This document shows positions 18,619 to 31,962 of a stretch of DNA of 64,000 bases, piece by piece (within the stretch, counting starts at the first letter, position 1; every line of letters starts with the position of its first letter). Position numbers and translations under genes: made by a program. The stretch is from contig CM020619.1 of the NCBI GenBank assembly GCA_009829735.1, positions 25,011,554-25,075,553 on the forward strand, in the 5' to 3' direction. Source of the stretch: Pyropia yezoensis. Its lineage: Eukaryota; Rhodophyta; Bangiophyceae; Bangiales; Bangiaceae. The notes under the pieces are model-generated. The model was given only the letters and a program-made list of their open reading frames with translations. It did not search any database and was not told the origin of the DNA.

Positions 18619-21500
18619 TGTGGCAGTATTGACCCCCAGGTAGGGGGGCAACACGTGCCATGCAAGGGGCGGCAGGCCACTAGCCTGATCCGTTCCTCCC
18701 CCTGCATTTGGGTCCATATTCCCTAAGTTTGGGATAGTTAGCTTAGTAGTAAATCCAACTTGGATTTGAGGGTTTTCTGCATTTATCGTCTTGAATTTTC
18801 GTGTGGCCCGGTGGGCAGGTGCTGGGGTGGGAGATTCTGAGTGGCGAGATTCTGAGTGGACCCTGGGGGATAAGGGGAGGGACAGCGGGGCTTGGCCCTG
18901 CGTCCCCGTCCCGACCAAGAAACTGTTGGACCACACACCATCCTCTTGTTTGTCCGTGGGGGGTTTGCCCCACAACAGGGACAGAGTGTGTGCGACTTGC
19001 ACTTCTTCCGGTTCCCCCGACACGGGAGGCAGCCCTAGCACACCGCCCCATCTTGGGTGCCGTGTGTGCTTGTGGTTTTTGCCACAGTGCTTACACGCCT
19101 CTCGGACCTTCGGGCCGACTGGCGTCTGGAGCCGGCTGGGGCGGCGCCCTAGGCGCCGCACGCCGGACCCCTTCGTTTGGGGCAAACTGGGGCTGCACTC
19201 CTTTAGTGCGCACGCCCGCCCATGCTTTGTTCTGAGAGCCATGCTTTGTTTTTGGGCCGTTTTGTGGCTACCGGTGGAGCGACGGGGAAACGCATGCTTT
19301 GGGGCACCTCGGGTGCCCCGACGCGAGTATATAGTGCGTGAGTGTCGGCGCCACCGGGGGAGACCGGAAGGGTAACCACAGACACAGACCAAAGACAACC
19401 TTCACCCTTTGAACCCTCTCGATCACCACCGACGTCGCGCCGTCCTCTTCCCCAGACCCACCACCGTCACCACCTCCATCCTCTTCCCCGCACCCTGTCG
19501 CCCTATTGGCTGGCACGGGTCGCTGACACCATCACGAGTACGTTGAGGGCTGCCCAAGTGCGGGTGGTTTCTCACACGGGCTCGCGCACGGACGCTTCTG
19601 AATAGTCCGTTTGTGTGATTCCAACCGAGTTTCTTGTGCCTCTCGAAGAAGTGCTGTACACCATTTGAAACGGTGCAGCAACTACCGCAACAATAATTCA
19701 AATCGTGTACATCACTACAGCTGCAGACAAACTCCTATCCCACATCTCCGGGATCTTGCTTGGGGTCCTCACGAAACAAGTCTGGTGAAATCTGGGTAGT
19801 ACGTTTGCTGCGTTGGACTTGAACCCAACACACCATGGATGCACCAATCTCAGCGGGTGTCAACCCGGCCGATCCGGGCTCGGGCTCGAACGCACCCACC
19901 ATGGAAGCCTGGACCCAGCCTACAGCGTTTGTTACGCAAATGAGCGAACAACTCGAAGCCCACAATATGGAACTAGCAGACGCTAAGCAGCAACTGTCCG
20001 AAGCCAAGGCCAGGGCCACTACTAGTGGCATGAAGTCCGCGAGGCCGAACAAACATGTGGCTCTTTCCGGAAAAACTGGGATGGTTGAAGCGTGGTGCTC
20101 GCAAACGGATTTCTATGTGCGACTGAGTGACCCCGACGATGCGTGCAGTATTGCTTGCACCTTCCTCGACGGCGAAGCGTTCGACTGGTGGAAGGTCTAC
20201 ATTCAGACTACAGCTGTCCCGAACTGGGAATTCTTCCGTTCTGCGCTAATCTGACGATTCAGTCCACCGAACAAGACACAAGCGGCACGAGACAAGCTGC
20301 ACTCGTGGCCCCAGATCAAAGACGTCGGAACATTCAACAGGACGTTTCTGAGCGCCCAATTGGACATCCCTGACATCAAGGAAGCCGAGAAGACTTACCG
20401 TTACATCTGAGGCTTGAAGCGGGATATCTGGCAGGCTCTTTATCTCAAGACCTACTCAGATCTTGAATCTCTGATGACTGACTCTCTGCGCGTGGAGGCT
20501 GCCAAGGCTGGTGCCTCCACGCACCTCGGCGGCGCATCTGCCAAGCCGTCCAAGACGGGTGTGATTCCCATTGACTTCTCCAGCATCAAAGTCGAGAAAC
20601 TCACGCCTGAAGAGCGTCAGCGCTGCATGCGTGAAGGCCTCTGCCTCCGCTGCCGTGAGAAAGGACATATGGCCAAAGACTGCCCAAAAGGCCAGCGGAA
20701 CTGAAGCAGCAACCGTCATCAAAACCGGTGCCAGACGCTTCTTCGGCTCCTGAAAACATGTCGTCACCATTAGAAGGCCCGTGTCTCGGGCTTCTGCTTT
20801 TCACTGCCTCTGTCAATGGACATCTTGTTAAGGTGCTGTTTGACGACGGATCTCCCATTAACGTCGTATCAAGTCGCCTCGTGAATACCCTGACTGTGAC
20901 CGTGAAAGAAACGGACTTCGCCGCTAACATGCCCGATGGTCGCTCCCACGTCCTGGCGGAAACGATTGAACCCCTAGAAATCCCAATCGGCCCATATTAA
21001 GAACGTCTTCGGTTTGCTGCAGGCGACGTAAGTGTGTAGGACATCATTCTCGGCAAGAAATGGCGTGAGGACAAGGACGCCAAAGTCAGCAACAAGAAGA
21101 ACAAGATCTCCTTCAAGTTTAACCACAAGAACATCTCCATCATTGCCTCCCTCAAGAAACCCCATGGCCTGATTAGTAGGCAACGCCTCGCTATGGACCA
21201 TATGCAAAAAATTTCTGTCTTCGCCATCTTTCTGTCATCCAAAGATCCTTCCAGCACCTTTGACATCAATGAAATAAAAATATGAACAGCTGAAGACAAG
21301 ATTGACGTCCAAGAGATTTTCAAGGAGTACGCCGACGTCTTCGCGGAAGAGCTTTCGGATGGACGTCCTCGTGAACGCAGTCATAATTTTAGCGTCAAGC
21401 TTACGGAGGACGCTCAAGCATGTCGCAGGCTTGACCCTGATGCTATCCCGCTGACGGCGTTGCGAACAAAATACGGGTTCTGCGAGTTTACCGTGCTACC
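18619..21500 (+). repeat. Array unit 2 (LTR plus element A remnant)
   Basis: This unit is 2882 bp, one G shorter near 18864. The gag-protease-RT remnant is 19835-21500 with the same stops as unit 1. It carries ACGTCTTCGG near 21004, a variant it shares only with unit 5. Confidence 0.9.
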
Positions 21501-24383
21501 TGTGGCAGTATTGACCCCCAGGTAGGGGGGCAACACGTGCCATGCAAGGGGCGGCAGGCCACTAGCCTGATCCGTTCCTCCCCCTGCATTTGGGTCCATA
21601 TTCCCTAAGTTTGGGATAGTTAGCTTAGTAGTAAATCCAACTTGGATTTGAGGGTTTTCTGCATTTATCGTCTTGAATTTTCGTGTGGCCCGGTGGGCAG
21701 GTGCTGGGGTGGGAGATTCTGAGTGGCGAGATTCTGAGTGGACCCTGGGGGGATAAGGGGAGGGACAGCGGGGCTTGGCCCTGCGTCCCCGTCCCGACCA
21801 AGAAACTGTTGGACCACACACCATCCTCTTGTTTGTCCGTGGGGGGTTTGCCCCACAACAGGGACAGAGTGTGTGCGACTTGCACTTCTTCCGGTTCCCC
21901 CGACACGGGAGGCAGCCCTAGCACACCGCCCCATCTTGGGTGCCGTGTGTGCTTGTGGTTTTTGCCACAGTGCTTACACGCCTCTCGGACCTTCGGGCCG
22001 ACTGGCGTCTGGAGCCGGCTGGGGCGGCGCCCTAGGCGCCGCACGCCGGACCCCTTCGTTTGGGGCAAACTGGGGCTGCACTCCTTTAGTGCGCACGCCC
22101 GCCCATGCTTTGTTCTGAGAGCCATGCTTTGTTTTTGGGCCGTTTTGTGGCTACCGGTGGAGCGACGGGGAAACGCATGCTTTGGGGCACCTCGGGTGCC
22201 CCGACGCGAGTATATAGTGCGTGAGTGTCGGCGCCACCGGGGGAGACCGGAAGGGTAACCACAGACACAGACCAAAGACAACCTTCACCCTTTGAACCCT
22301 CTCGATCACCACCGACGTCGCGCCGTCCTCTTCCCCAGACCCACCACCGTCACCACCTCCATCCTCTTCCCCGCACCCTGTCGCCCTATTGGCTGGCACG
22401 GGTCGCTGACACCATCACGAGTACGTTGAGGGCTGCCCAAGTGCGGGTGGTTTCTCACACGGGCTCGCGCACGGACGCTTCTGAATAGTCCGTTTGTGTG
22501 ATTCCAACCGAGTTTCTTGTGCCTCTCGAAGAAGTGCTGTACACCATTTGAAACGGTGCAGCAACTACCGCAACAATAATTCAAATCGTGTACATCACTA
22601 CAGCTGCAGACAAACTCCTATCCCACATCTCCGGGATCTTGCTTGGGGTCCTCACGAAACAAGTCTGGTGAAATCTGGGTAGTACGTTTGCTGCGTTGGA
22701 CTTGAACCCAACACACCATGGATGCACCAATCTCAGCGGGTGTCAACCCGGCCGATCCGGGCTCGGGCTCGAACGCACCCACCATGGAAGCCTGGACCCA
22801 GCCTACAGCGTTTGTTACGCAAATGAGCGAACAACTCGAAGCCCACAATATGGAACTAGCAGACGCTAAGCAGCAACTGTCCGAAGCCAAGGCCAGGGCC
22901 ACTACTAGTGGCATGAAGTCCGCGAGGCCGAACAAACATGTGGCTCTTTCCGGAAAAACTGGGATGGTTGAAGCGTGGTGCTCGCAAACGGATTTCTATG
23001 TGCGACTGAGTGACCCCGACGATGCGTGCAGTATTGCTTGCACCTTCCTCGACGGCGAAGCGTTCGACTGGTGGAAGGTCTACATTCAGACTACAGCTGT
23101 CCCGAACTGGGAATTCTTCCGTTCTGCGCTAATCTGACGATTCAGTCCACCGAACAAGACACAAGCGGCACGAGACAAGCTGCACTCGTGGCCCCAGATC
23201 AAAGACGTCGGAACATTCAACAGGACGTTTCTGAGCGCCCAATTGGACATCCCTGACATCAAGGAAGCCGAGAAGACTTACCGTTACATCTGAGGCTTGA
23301 AGCGGGATATCTGGCAGGCTCTTTATCTCAAGACCTACTCAGATCTTGAATCTCTGATGACTGACTCTCTGCGCGTGGAGGCTGCCAAGGCTGGTGCCTC
23401 CACGCACCTCGGCGGCGCATCTGCCAAGCCGTCCAAGACGGGTGTGATTCCCATTGACTTCTCCAGCATCAAAGTCGAGAAACTCACGCCTGAAGAGCGT
23501 CAGCGCTGCATGCGTGAAGGCCTCTGCCTCCGCTGCCGTGAGAAAGGACATATGGCCAAAGACTGCCCAAAAGGCCAGCGGAACTGAAGCAGCAACCGTC
23601 ATCAAAACCGGTGCCAGACGCTTCTTCGGCTCCTGAAAACATGTCGTCACCATTAGAAGGCCCGTGTCTCGGGCTTCTGCTTTTCACTGCCTCTGTCAAT
23701 GGACATCTTGTTAAGGTGCTGTTTGACGACGGATCTCCCATTAACGTCGTATCAAGTCGCCTCGTGAATACCCTGACTGTGACCGTGAAAGAAACGGACT
23801 TCGCCGCTAACATGCCCGATGGTCGCTCCCACGTCCTGGCGGAAACGATTGAACCCCTAGAAATCCCAATCGGCCCATATTAAGAACGTCCTCGGTTTGC
23901 TGCAGGCGACGTAAGTGTGTAGGACATCATTCTCGGCAAGAAATGGCGTGAGGACAAGGACGCCAAAGTCAGCAACAAGAAGAACAAGATCTCCTTCAAG
24001 TTTAACCACAAGAACATCTCCATCATTGCCTCCCTCAAGAAACCCCATGGCCTGATTAGTAGGCAACGCCTCGCTATGGACCATATGCAAAAAATTTCTG
24101 TCTTCGCCATCTTTCTGTCATCCAAAGATCCTTCCAGCACCTTTGACATCAATGAAATAAAAATATGAACAGCTGAAGACAAGATTGACGTCCAAGAGAT
24201 TTTCAAGGAGTACGCCGACGTCTTCGCGGAAGAGCTTTCGGATGGACGTCCTCGTGAACGCAGTCATAATTTTAGCGTCAAGCTTACGGAGGACGCTCAA
24301 GCATGTCGCAGGCTTGACCCTGATGCTATCCCGCTGACGGCGTTGCGAACAAAATACGGGTTCTGCGAGTTTACCGTGCTACC
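21501..24383 (+). repeat. Array unit 3 (LTR plus element A remnant)
   Basis: This unit is 2883 bp. The gag-protease-RT remnant is 22718-24383. It carries ACGTCCTCGG near 23886, as in unit 4. Confidence 0.9.
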
Positions 24384-27266
24384 TGTGGCAGTATTGACCC
24401 CCAGGTAGGGGGGCAACACGTGCCATGCAAGGGGCGGCAGGCCACTAGCCTGATCCGTTCCTCCCCCTGCATTTGGGTCCATATTCCCTAAGTTTGGGAT
24501 AGTTAGCTTAGTAGTAAATCCAACTTGGATTTGAGGGTTTTCTGCATTTATCGTCTTGAATTTTCGTGTGGCCCGGTGGGCAGGTGCTGGGGTGGGAGAT
24601 TCTGAGTGGCGAGATTCTGAGTGGACCCTGGGGGGATAAGGGGAGGGACAGCGGGGCTTGGCCCTGCGTCCCCGTCCCGACCAAGAAACTGTTGGACCAC
24701 ACACCATCCTCTTGTTTGTCCGTGGGGGGTTTGCCCCACAACAGGGACAGAGTGTGTGCGACTTGCACTTCTTCCGGTTCCCCCGACACGGGAGGCAGCC
24801 CTAGCACACCGCCCCATCTTGGGTGCCGTGTGTGCTTGTGGTTTTTGCCACAGTGCTTACACGCCTCTCGGACCTTCGGGCCGACTGGCGTCTGGAGCCG
24901 GCTGGGGCGGCGCCCTAGGCGCCGCACGCCGGACCCCTTCGTTTGGGGCAAACTGGGGCTGCACTCCTTTAGTGCGCACGCCCGCCCATGCTTTGTTCTG
25001 AGAGCCATGCTTTGTTTTTGGGCCGTTTTGTGGCTACCGGTGGAGCGACGGGGAAACGCATGCTTTGGGGCACCTCGGGTGCCCCGACGCGAGTATATAG
25101 TGCGTGAGTGTCGGCGCCACCGGGGGAGACCGGAAGGGTAACCACAGACACAGACCAAAGACAACCTTCACCCTTTGAACCCTCTCGATCACCACCGACG
25201 TCGCGCCGTCCTCTTCCCCAGACCCACCACCGTCACCACCTCCATCCTCTTCCCCGCACCCTGTCGCCCTATTGGCTGGCACGGGTCGCTGACACCATCA
25301 CGAGTACGTTGAGGGCTGCCCAAGTGCGGGTGGTTTCTCACACGGGCTCGCGCACGGACGCTTCTGAATAGTCCGTTTGTGTGATTCCAACCGAGTTTCT
25401 TGTGCCTCTCGAAGAAGTGCTGTACACCATTTGAAACGGTGCAGCAACTACCGCAACAATAATTCAAATCGTGTACATCACTACAGCTGCAGACAAACTC
25501 CTATCCCACATCTCCGGGATCTTGCTTGGGGTCCTCACGAAACAAGTCTGGTGAAATCTGGGTAGTACGTTTGCTGCGTTGGACTTGAACCCAACACACC
25601 ATGGATGCACCAATCTCAGCGGGTGTCAACCCGGCCGATCCGGGCTCGGGCTCGAACGCACCCACCATGGAAGCCTGGACCCAGCCTACAGCGCTTGTTA
25701 CGCAAATGAGCGAACAACTCGAAGCCCACAATATGGAACTAGCAGACGCTAAGCAGCAACTGTCCGAAGCCAAGGCCAGGGCCACTACTAGTGGCATGAA
25801 GTCCGCGAGGCCGAACAAACATGTGGCTCTTTCCGGAAAAACTGGGATGGTTGAAGCGTGGTGCTCGCAAACGGATTTCTATGTGCGACTGAGTGACCCC
25901 GACGATGCGTGCAGTATTGCTTGCACCTTCCTCGACGGCGAAGCGTTCGACTGGTGGAAGGTCTACATTCAGACTACAGCTGTCCCGAACTGGGAATTCT
26001 TCCGTTCTGCGCTAATCTGACGATTCAGTCCACCGAACAAGACACAAGCGGCACGAGACAAGCTGCACTCGTGGCCCCAGATCAAAGACGTCGGAACATT
26101 CAACAGGACGTTTCTGAGCGCCCAATTGGACATCCCTGACATCAAGGAAGCCGAGAAGACTTACCGTTACATCTGAGGCTTGAAGCGGGATATCTGGCAG
26201 GCTCTTTATCTCAAGACCTACTCAGATCTTGAATCTCTGATGACTGACTCTCTGCGCGTGGAGGCTGCCAAGGCTGGTGCCTCCACGCACCTCGGCGGCG
26301 CATCTGCCAAGCCGTCCAAGACGGGTGTGATTCCCATTGACTTCTCCAGCATCAAAGTCGAGAAACTCACGCCTGAAGAGCGTCAGCGCTGCATGCGTGA
26401 AGGCCTCTGCCTCCGCTGCCGTGAGAAAGGACGTATGGCCAAAGACTGCCCAAAAGGCCAGCGGAACTGAAGCAGCAACCGTCATCAAAACCGGTGCCAG
26501 ACGCTTCTTCGGCTCCTGAAAACATGTCGTCACCATTAGAAGGCCCGTGTCTCGGGCTTCTGCTTTTCACTGCCTCTGTCAATGGACATCTTGTTAAGGT
26601 GCTGTTTGACGACGGATCTCCCATTAACGTCGTATCAAGTCGCCTCGTGAATACCCTGACTGTGACCGTGAAAGAAACGGACTTCGCCGCTAACATGCCC
26701 GATGGTCGCTCCCACGTCCTGGCGGAAACGATTGAACCCCTAGAAATCCCAATCGGCCCATATTAAGAACGTCCTCGGTTTGCTGCAGGCGACGTAAGTG
26801 TGTAGGACATCATTCTCGGCAAGAAATGGCGTGAGGACAAGGACGCCAAAGTCAGCAACAAGAAGAACAAGATCTCCTTCAAGTTTAACCACAAGAACAT
26901 CTCCATCATTGCCTCCCTCAAGAAACCCCATGGCCTGATTAGTAGGCAACGCCTCGCTATGGACCATATGCAAAAAATTTCTGTCTTCGCCATCTTTCTG
27001 TCATCCAAAGATCCTTCCAGCACCTTTGACATCAATGAAATAAAAATATGAACAGCTGAAGACAAGATTGACGTCCAAGAGATTTTCAAGGAGTACGCCG
27101 ACGTCTTCGCGGAAGAGCTTTCGGATGGACGTCCTCGTGAACGCAGTCATAATTTTAGCGTCAAGCTTACGGAGGACGCTCAAGCATGTCGCAGGCTTGA
27201 CCCTGATGCTATCCCGCTGACGGCGTTGCGAACAAAATACGGGTTCTGCGAGTTTACCGTGCTACC
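24384..27266 (+). repeat. Array unit 4 (LTR plus element A remnant)
   Basis: This unit is 2883 bp. The gag-protease-RT remnant is 25601-27266. Private changes are GCGCTTGTT (Phe to Leu in Gag) near 25692 and GGACGTATG, which changes the His of the zinc knuckle to Arg near 26432. Confidence 0.9.
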
Positions 27267-30149
27267 TGTGGCAGTATTGACCCCCAGGTAGGGGGGCAAC
27301 ACGTGCCATGCAAGGGGCGGCAGGCCACTAGCCTGATCCGTTCCTCCCCCTGCATTTGGGTCCATATTCCCTAAGTTTGGGATAGTTAGCTTAGTAGTAA
27401 ATCCAACTTGGATTTGAGGGTTTTCTGCATTTATCGTCTTGAATTTTCGTGTGGCCCGGTGGGCAGGTGCTGGGGTGGGAGATTCTGAGTGGCGAGATTC
27501 TGAGTGGACCCTGGGGGGATAAGGGGAGGGACAGCGGGGCTTGGCCCTGCGTCCCCGTCCCGACCAAGAAACTGTTGGACCACACACCATCCTCTTGTTT
27601 GTCCGTGGGGGGTTTGCCCCACAACAGGGACAGAGTGTGTGCGACTTGCACTTCTTCCGGTTCCCCCGACACGGGAGGCAGCCCTAGCACACCGCCCCAT
27701 CTTGGGTGCCGTGTGTGCTTGTGGTTTTTGCCACAGTGCTTACACGCCTCTCGGACCTTCGGGCCGACTGGCGTCTGGAGCCGGCTGGGGCGGCGCCCTA
27801 GGCGCCGCACGCCGGACCCCTTCGTTTGGGGCAAACTGGGGCTGCACTCCTTTAGTGCGCACGCCCGCCCATGCTTTGTTCTGAGAGCCATGCTTTGTTT
27901 TTGGGCCGTTTTGTGGCTACCGGTGGAGCGACGGGGAAACGCATGCTTTGGGGCACCTCGGGTGCCCCGACGCGAGTATATAGTGCGTGAGTGTCGGCGC
28001 CACCGGGGGAGACCGGAAGGGTAACCACAGACACAGACCAAAGACAACCTTCACCCTTTGAACCCTCTCGATCACCACCGACGTCGCGCCGTCCTCTTCC
28101 CCAGACCCACCACCGTCACCACCTCCATCCTCTTCCCCGCACCCTGTCGCCCTATTGGCTGGCACGGGTCGCTGACACCATCACGAGTACGTTGAGGGCT
28201 GCCCAAGTGCGGGTGGTTTCTCACACGGGCTCGCGCACGGACGCTTCTGAATAGTCCGTTTGTGTGATTCCAACCGAGTTTCTTGTGCCTCTCGAAGAAG
28301 TGCTGTACACCATTTGAAACGGTGCAGCAACTACCGCAACAATAATTCAAATCGTGTACATCACTACAGCTGCAGACAAACTCCTATCCCACATCTCCGG
28401 GATCTTGCTTGGGGTCCTCACGAAACAAGTCTGGTGAAATCTGGGTAGTACGTTTGCTGCGTTGGACTTGAACCCAACACACCATGGATGCACCAATCTC
28501 AGCGGGTGTCAACCCGGCCGATCCGGGCTCGGGCTCGAACGCACCCACCATGGAAGCCTGGACCCAGCCTACAGCGTTTGTTACGCAAATGAGCGAACAA
28601 CTCGAAGCCCACAATATGGAACTAGCAGACGCTAAGCAGCAACTGTCCGAAGCCAAGGCCAGGGCCACTACTAGTGGCATGAAGTCCGCGAGGCCGAACA
28701 AACATGTGGCTCTTTCCGGAAAAACTGGGATGGTTGAAGCGTGGTGCTCGCAAACGGATTTCTATGTGCGACTGAGTGACCCCGACGATGCGTGCAGTAT
28801 TGCTTGCACCTTCCTCGACGGCGAAGCGTTCGACTGGTGGAAGGTCTACATTCAGACTACAGCTGTCCCGAACTGGGAATTCTTCCGTTCTGCGCTAATC
28901 TGACGATTCAGTCCACCGAACAAGACACAAGCGGCACGAGACAAGCTGCACTCGTGGCCCCAGATCAAAGACGTCGGAACATTCAACAGGACGTTTCTGA
29001 GCGCCCAATTGGACATCCCTGACATCAAGGAAGCCGAGAAGACTTACCGTTACATCTGAGGCTTGAAGCGGGATATCTGGCAGGCTCTTTATCTCAAGAC
29101 CTACTCAGATCTTGAATCTCTGATGACTGACTCTCTGCGCGTGGAGGCTGCCAAGGCTGGTGCCTCCACGCACCTCGGCGGCGCATCTGCCAAGCCGTCC
29201 AAGACGGGTGTGATTCCCATTGACTTCTCCAGCATCAAAGTCGAGAAACTCACGCCTGAAGAGCGTCAGCGCTGCATGCGTGAAGGCCTCTGCCTCCGCT
29301 GCCGTGAGAAAGGACATATGGCCAAAGACTGCCCAAAAGGCCAGCGGAACTGAAGCAGCAACCGTCATCAAAACCGGTGCCAGACGCTTCTTCGGCTCCT
29401 GAAAACATGTCGTCACCATTAGAAGGCCCGTGTCTCGGGCTTCTGCTTTTCACTGCCTCTGTCAATGGACATCTTGTTAAGGTGCTGTTTGACGACGGAT
29501 CTCCCATTAACGTCGTATCAAGTCGCCTCGTGAATACCCTGACTGTGACCGTGAAAGAAACGGACTTCGCCGCTAACATGCCCGATGGTCGCTCCCACGT
29601 CCTGGCGGAAACGATTGAACCCCTAGAAATCCCAATCGGCCCATATTAAGAACGTCTTCGGTTTGCTGCAGGCGACGTAAGTGTGTAGGACATCATTCTC
29701 GGCAAGAAATGGCGTGAGGACAAGGACGCCAAAGTCAGCAACAAGAAGAACAAGATCTCCTTCAAGTTTAACCACAAGAACATCTCCATCATTGCCTCCC
29801 TCAAGAAACCCCATGGCCTGATTAGTAGGCAACGCCTCGCTATGGACCATATGCAAAAAATTTCTGTCTTCGCCATCTTTCTGTCATCCAAAGATCCTTC
29901 CAGCACCTTTGACATCAATGAAATAAAAATATGAACAGCTGAAGACAAGATTGACGTCCAAGAGATTTTCAAGGAGTACGCCGACGTCTTCGCGGAAGAG
30001 CTTTCGGATGGACGTCCTCGTGAACGCAGTCATAATTTTAGCGTCAAGCTTACGGAGGACGCTCAAGCATGTCGCAGGCTTGACCCTGATGCTATCCCGC
30101 TGACGGCGTTGCGAACAAAATACGGGTTCTGCGAGTTTACCGTGCTACC
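27267..30149 (+). repeat. Array unit 5 (LTR plus element A remnant)
   Basis: This unit is 2883 bp. The gag-protease-RT remnant is 28484-30149. It shares the ACGTCTTCGG variant (near 29654) with unit 2. It ends GTGCTACC, the left side of the solo LTR insertion site. Confidence 0.9.
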
Positions 30150-30618
30150 TGTGGCAGTATTGACCCCCAGGTAGGGGGGCAACACGTGCCATGCAAGGGG
30201 CGGCAGGCCACTAGCCTGATCCGTTCCTCCCCCTGCATTTGGGTCCATATTCCCTAAGTTTGGGATAGTTAGCTTAGTAGTAAATCCAACTTGGATTTGA
30301 GGGTTTTCTGCATTTATCGTCTTGAATTTTCGTGTGGCCCGGTGGGCAGGTGCTGGGGTGGGAGATTCTGAGTGGCGAGATTCTGAGTGGACCCTGGGGG
30401 GATAAGGGGAGGGACAGCGGGGCTTGGCCCTGCGTCCCCGTCCCGACCAAGAAACTGTTGGACCACACACCATCTTCTTGTTTGTCAGTGGGGGGATTGC
30501 CCCACAACAGGGATAGAGTGTGTGCGACTTGCACTTCTTCCGGTTCCCCCGACACGGGAGGCAGCCCTTGTACACCGCCTCAACTTGGGTGCCGTGTGTG
30601 CGAGAGGTTTTTGCCACA
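30150..30618 (+). repeat. Solo LTR (element 2 family) inside the RT gene of element A
   Basis: The 469-bp LTR has TGTGGCA/TGCCACA ends and is flanked by ctacc at 30145-30149 and 30619-30623. Deleting it with one ctacc gives a continuous RT motif (VLPFGL). The first ~320 bp equal the other array LTRs. The last ~150 bp differ at about ten or more places (for example GAGAGG for TTGTGG near 30602), placing the recombination switch near 30340-30470. Confidence 0.93.
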
Positions 30619-31962
30619 CTACCCTTTGGGCTAAAAAACGCCCCCGCGGTCTTCATGAATCTAATGAATGACGTCTCCCGACCCCATCTCTACGATTTCA
30701 TCTGTGCCTACCTCGACGGCATCCTCGTCTACAGCGAAGCTTACGAAGATCACATTAAGCACCTAAGCTCTGGACTACCTCGGCCAAGTCATTCTTAACG
30801 AAGGCTTCTCTCTGAAGGACTACAAGGTCCAAGCCATTCGATCATGGGCAACGCCACAGAGTAAACAGGGTGTGCAATCCTTCCTCGGCATGGTTTACTT
30901 TTATCGTCGATTGATTAAGTGAGTGGCATCCGTAGCTGCACCTCTCACAAGGCTCACTGGGAACATCGACTTTGAATGGAACTCTGACGCCCATAAGGCC
31001 ATTGAGCAACTACAAACCCAGAAAACAAGTGCACCAGATCTGAGGCCATTCGACAAGAGGTACCCAATCTTTGTCTCCACAGGTGCCAGTGGGTGTGCTG
31101 TTGGCGCTGTCCTTGAGCAAGATGACGGAATAGGACGACGCCCAGTGGCCTACTTCTCATTGACGCTGAACATCCGAGAACAGCGCTACAGTATCCGTGA
31201 GCGCGAACTGCTCGCAGTAGTTCCAGCCGTTCGACAATGGCGCTGCTACCTCCATGGAAGAACTTTCGAGGTTCACACCGACCATGAGTTTCTAAGGCAA
31301 TTGAAAACCCAAGAGAAGCTCAACAACCGCCAAGTCAAGTTGCAAGAGCTGTTGGAGCAATTCGATTTCAAGATCATCTCAATCAAGGGCACATCCAACC
31401 CCGTAGCTGATGCTCTTTCGAGATACCACAAGACGCCCCCGACAAGCACGCTCCCAATCAAAATCTCCTGAGTCGCGTGCTCACCAAGACCACCGAACAC
31501 CTACCCAAGAAAGCTAAAATCAACAACCTCATGACCATAAGCCAAAGTGATCACAGCCTTGCCACCCTAGACTAAGCGTACAACGCGGACCCCGAGTTTG
31601 CCGACATAGTCAAAGACCCTGTATCTCGCTACCTGCTTCACATGAGGTTGGTGGAACGAGATGACCGTACGTGCATCCCCGTTGGTACTCTACGCCAAAG
31701 ACCTTTCCATAACGTTCACTACATCCCAAGCCAAGGGCACATGGGACTCAAGAAAACAGCCAACGCTATTGCTTCCAAATACTACTGGAAGACGGTGCGA
31801 AAGGGCATCCGAAGATACGCTCAATCATGTGATTAGTGCCAATGGAGCAAGGCTGGCACCCATTCACCTCTGGGTCACCTCAAGCCACTAGATCAACCGA
31901 ACCAACGATGAGCAAGTGTCTCCGTGGACTTCAGCACCCCTCTTCCACTGACTCCAAGGGGC
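30619..31962 (+). pseudogene. Element A: RT end, RNase H and start of integrase (dead)
   Basis: The RT resumes with PFGLKNAP. The catalytic box reads YLDG instead of YLDD, so it is inactive. A frameshift follows near 30780 and a TGA interrupts near 30920. A readable RNase H frame (30923-31471) contains TGASGCAVGAVLEQ and a DALSRY end. The integrase zinc domain (HHCC: HYIPSQGH and a CDxC pair broken by TAG near 31834) follows from 31642. Sequence similar to the start of the integrase core (SVSVDFSTPLP, near 31920) is cut at 31962 by the family C LTR and does not resume beyond the C array. Confidence 0.8.

Larger units (their letters stand above)
15736..30618 (+). repeat. Tandem array: five 2883-bp units plus a terminal solo LTR
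   Basis: Unit starts are 15736, 18619, 21501, 24384 and 27267, with a sixth LTR at 30150. Each unit is a 469-bp element-2-type LTR followed by about 2414 bp of dead element A (leader, gag, protease, truncated RT). Units differ at only a few bases, and all share the same stop codons and frameshifts. They were therefore multiplied by recombination after A had died, not by transposition. One G is missing in unit 2 (period 2882). Confidence 0.93.

Noticed and set aside
15736..30618. CRISPR-like or satellite array
   Set aside because: The 2.88-kb period, LTR ends, target duplication and retroelement coding content identify it as a recombined retrotransposon array.
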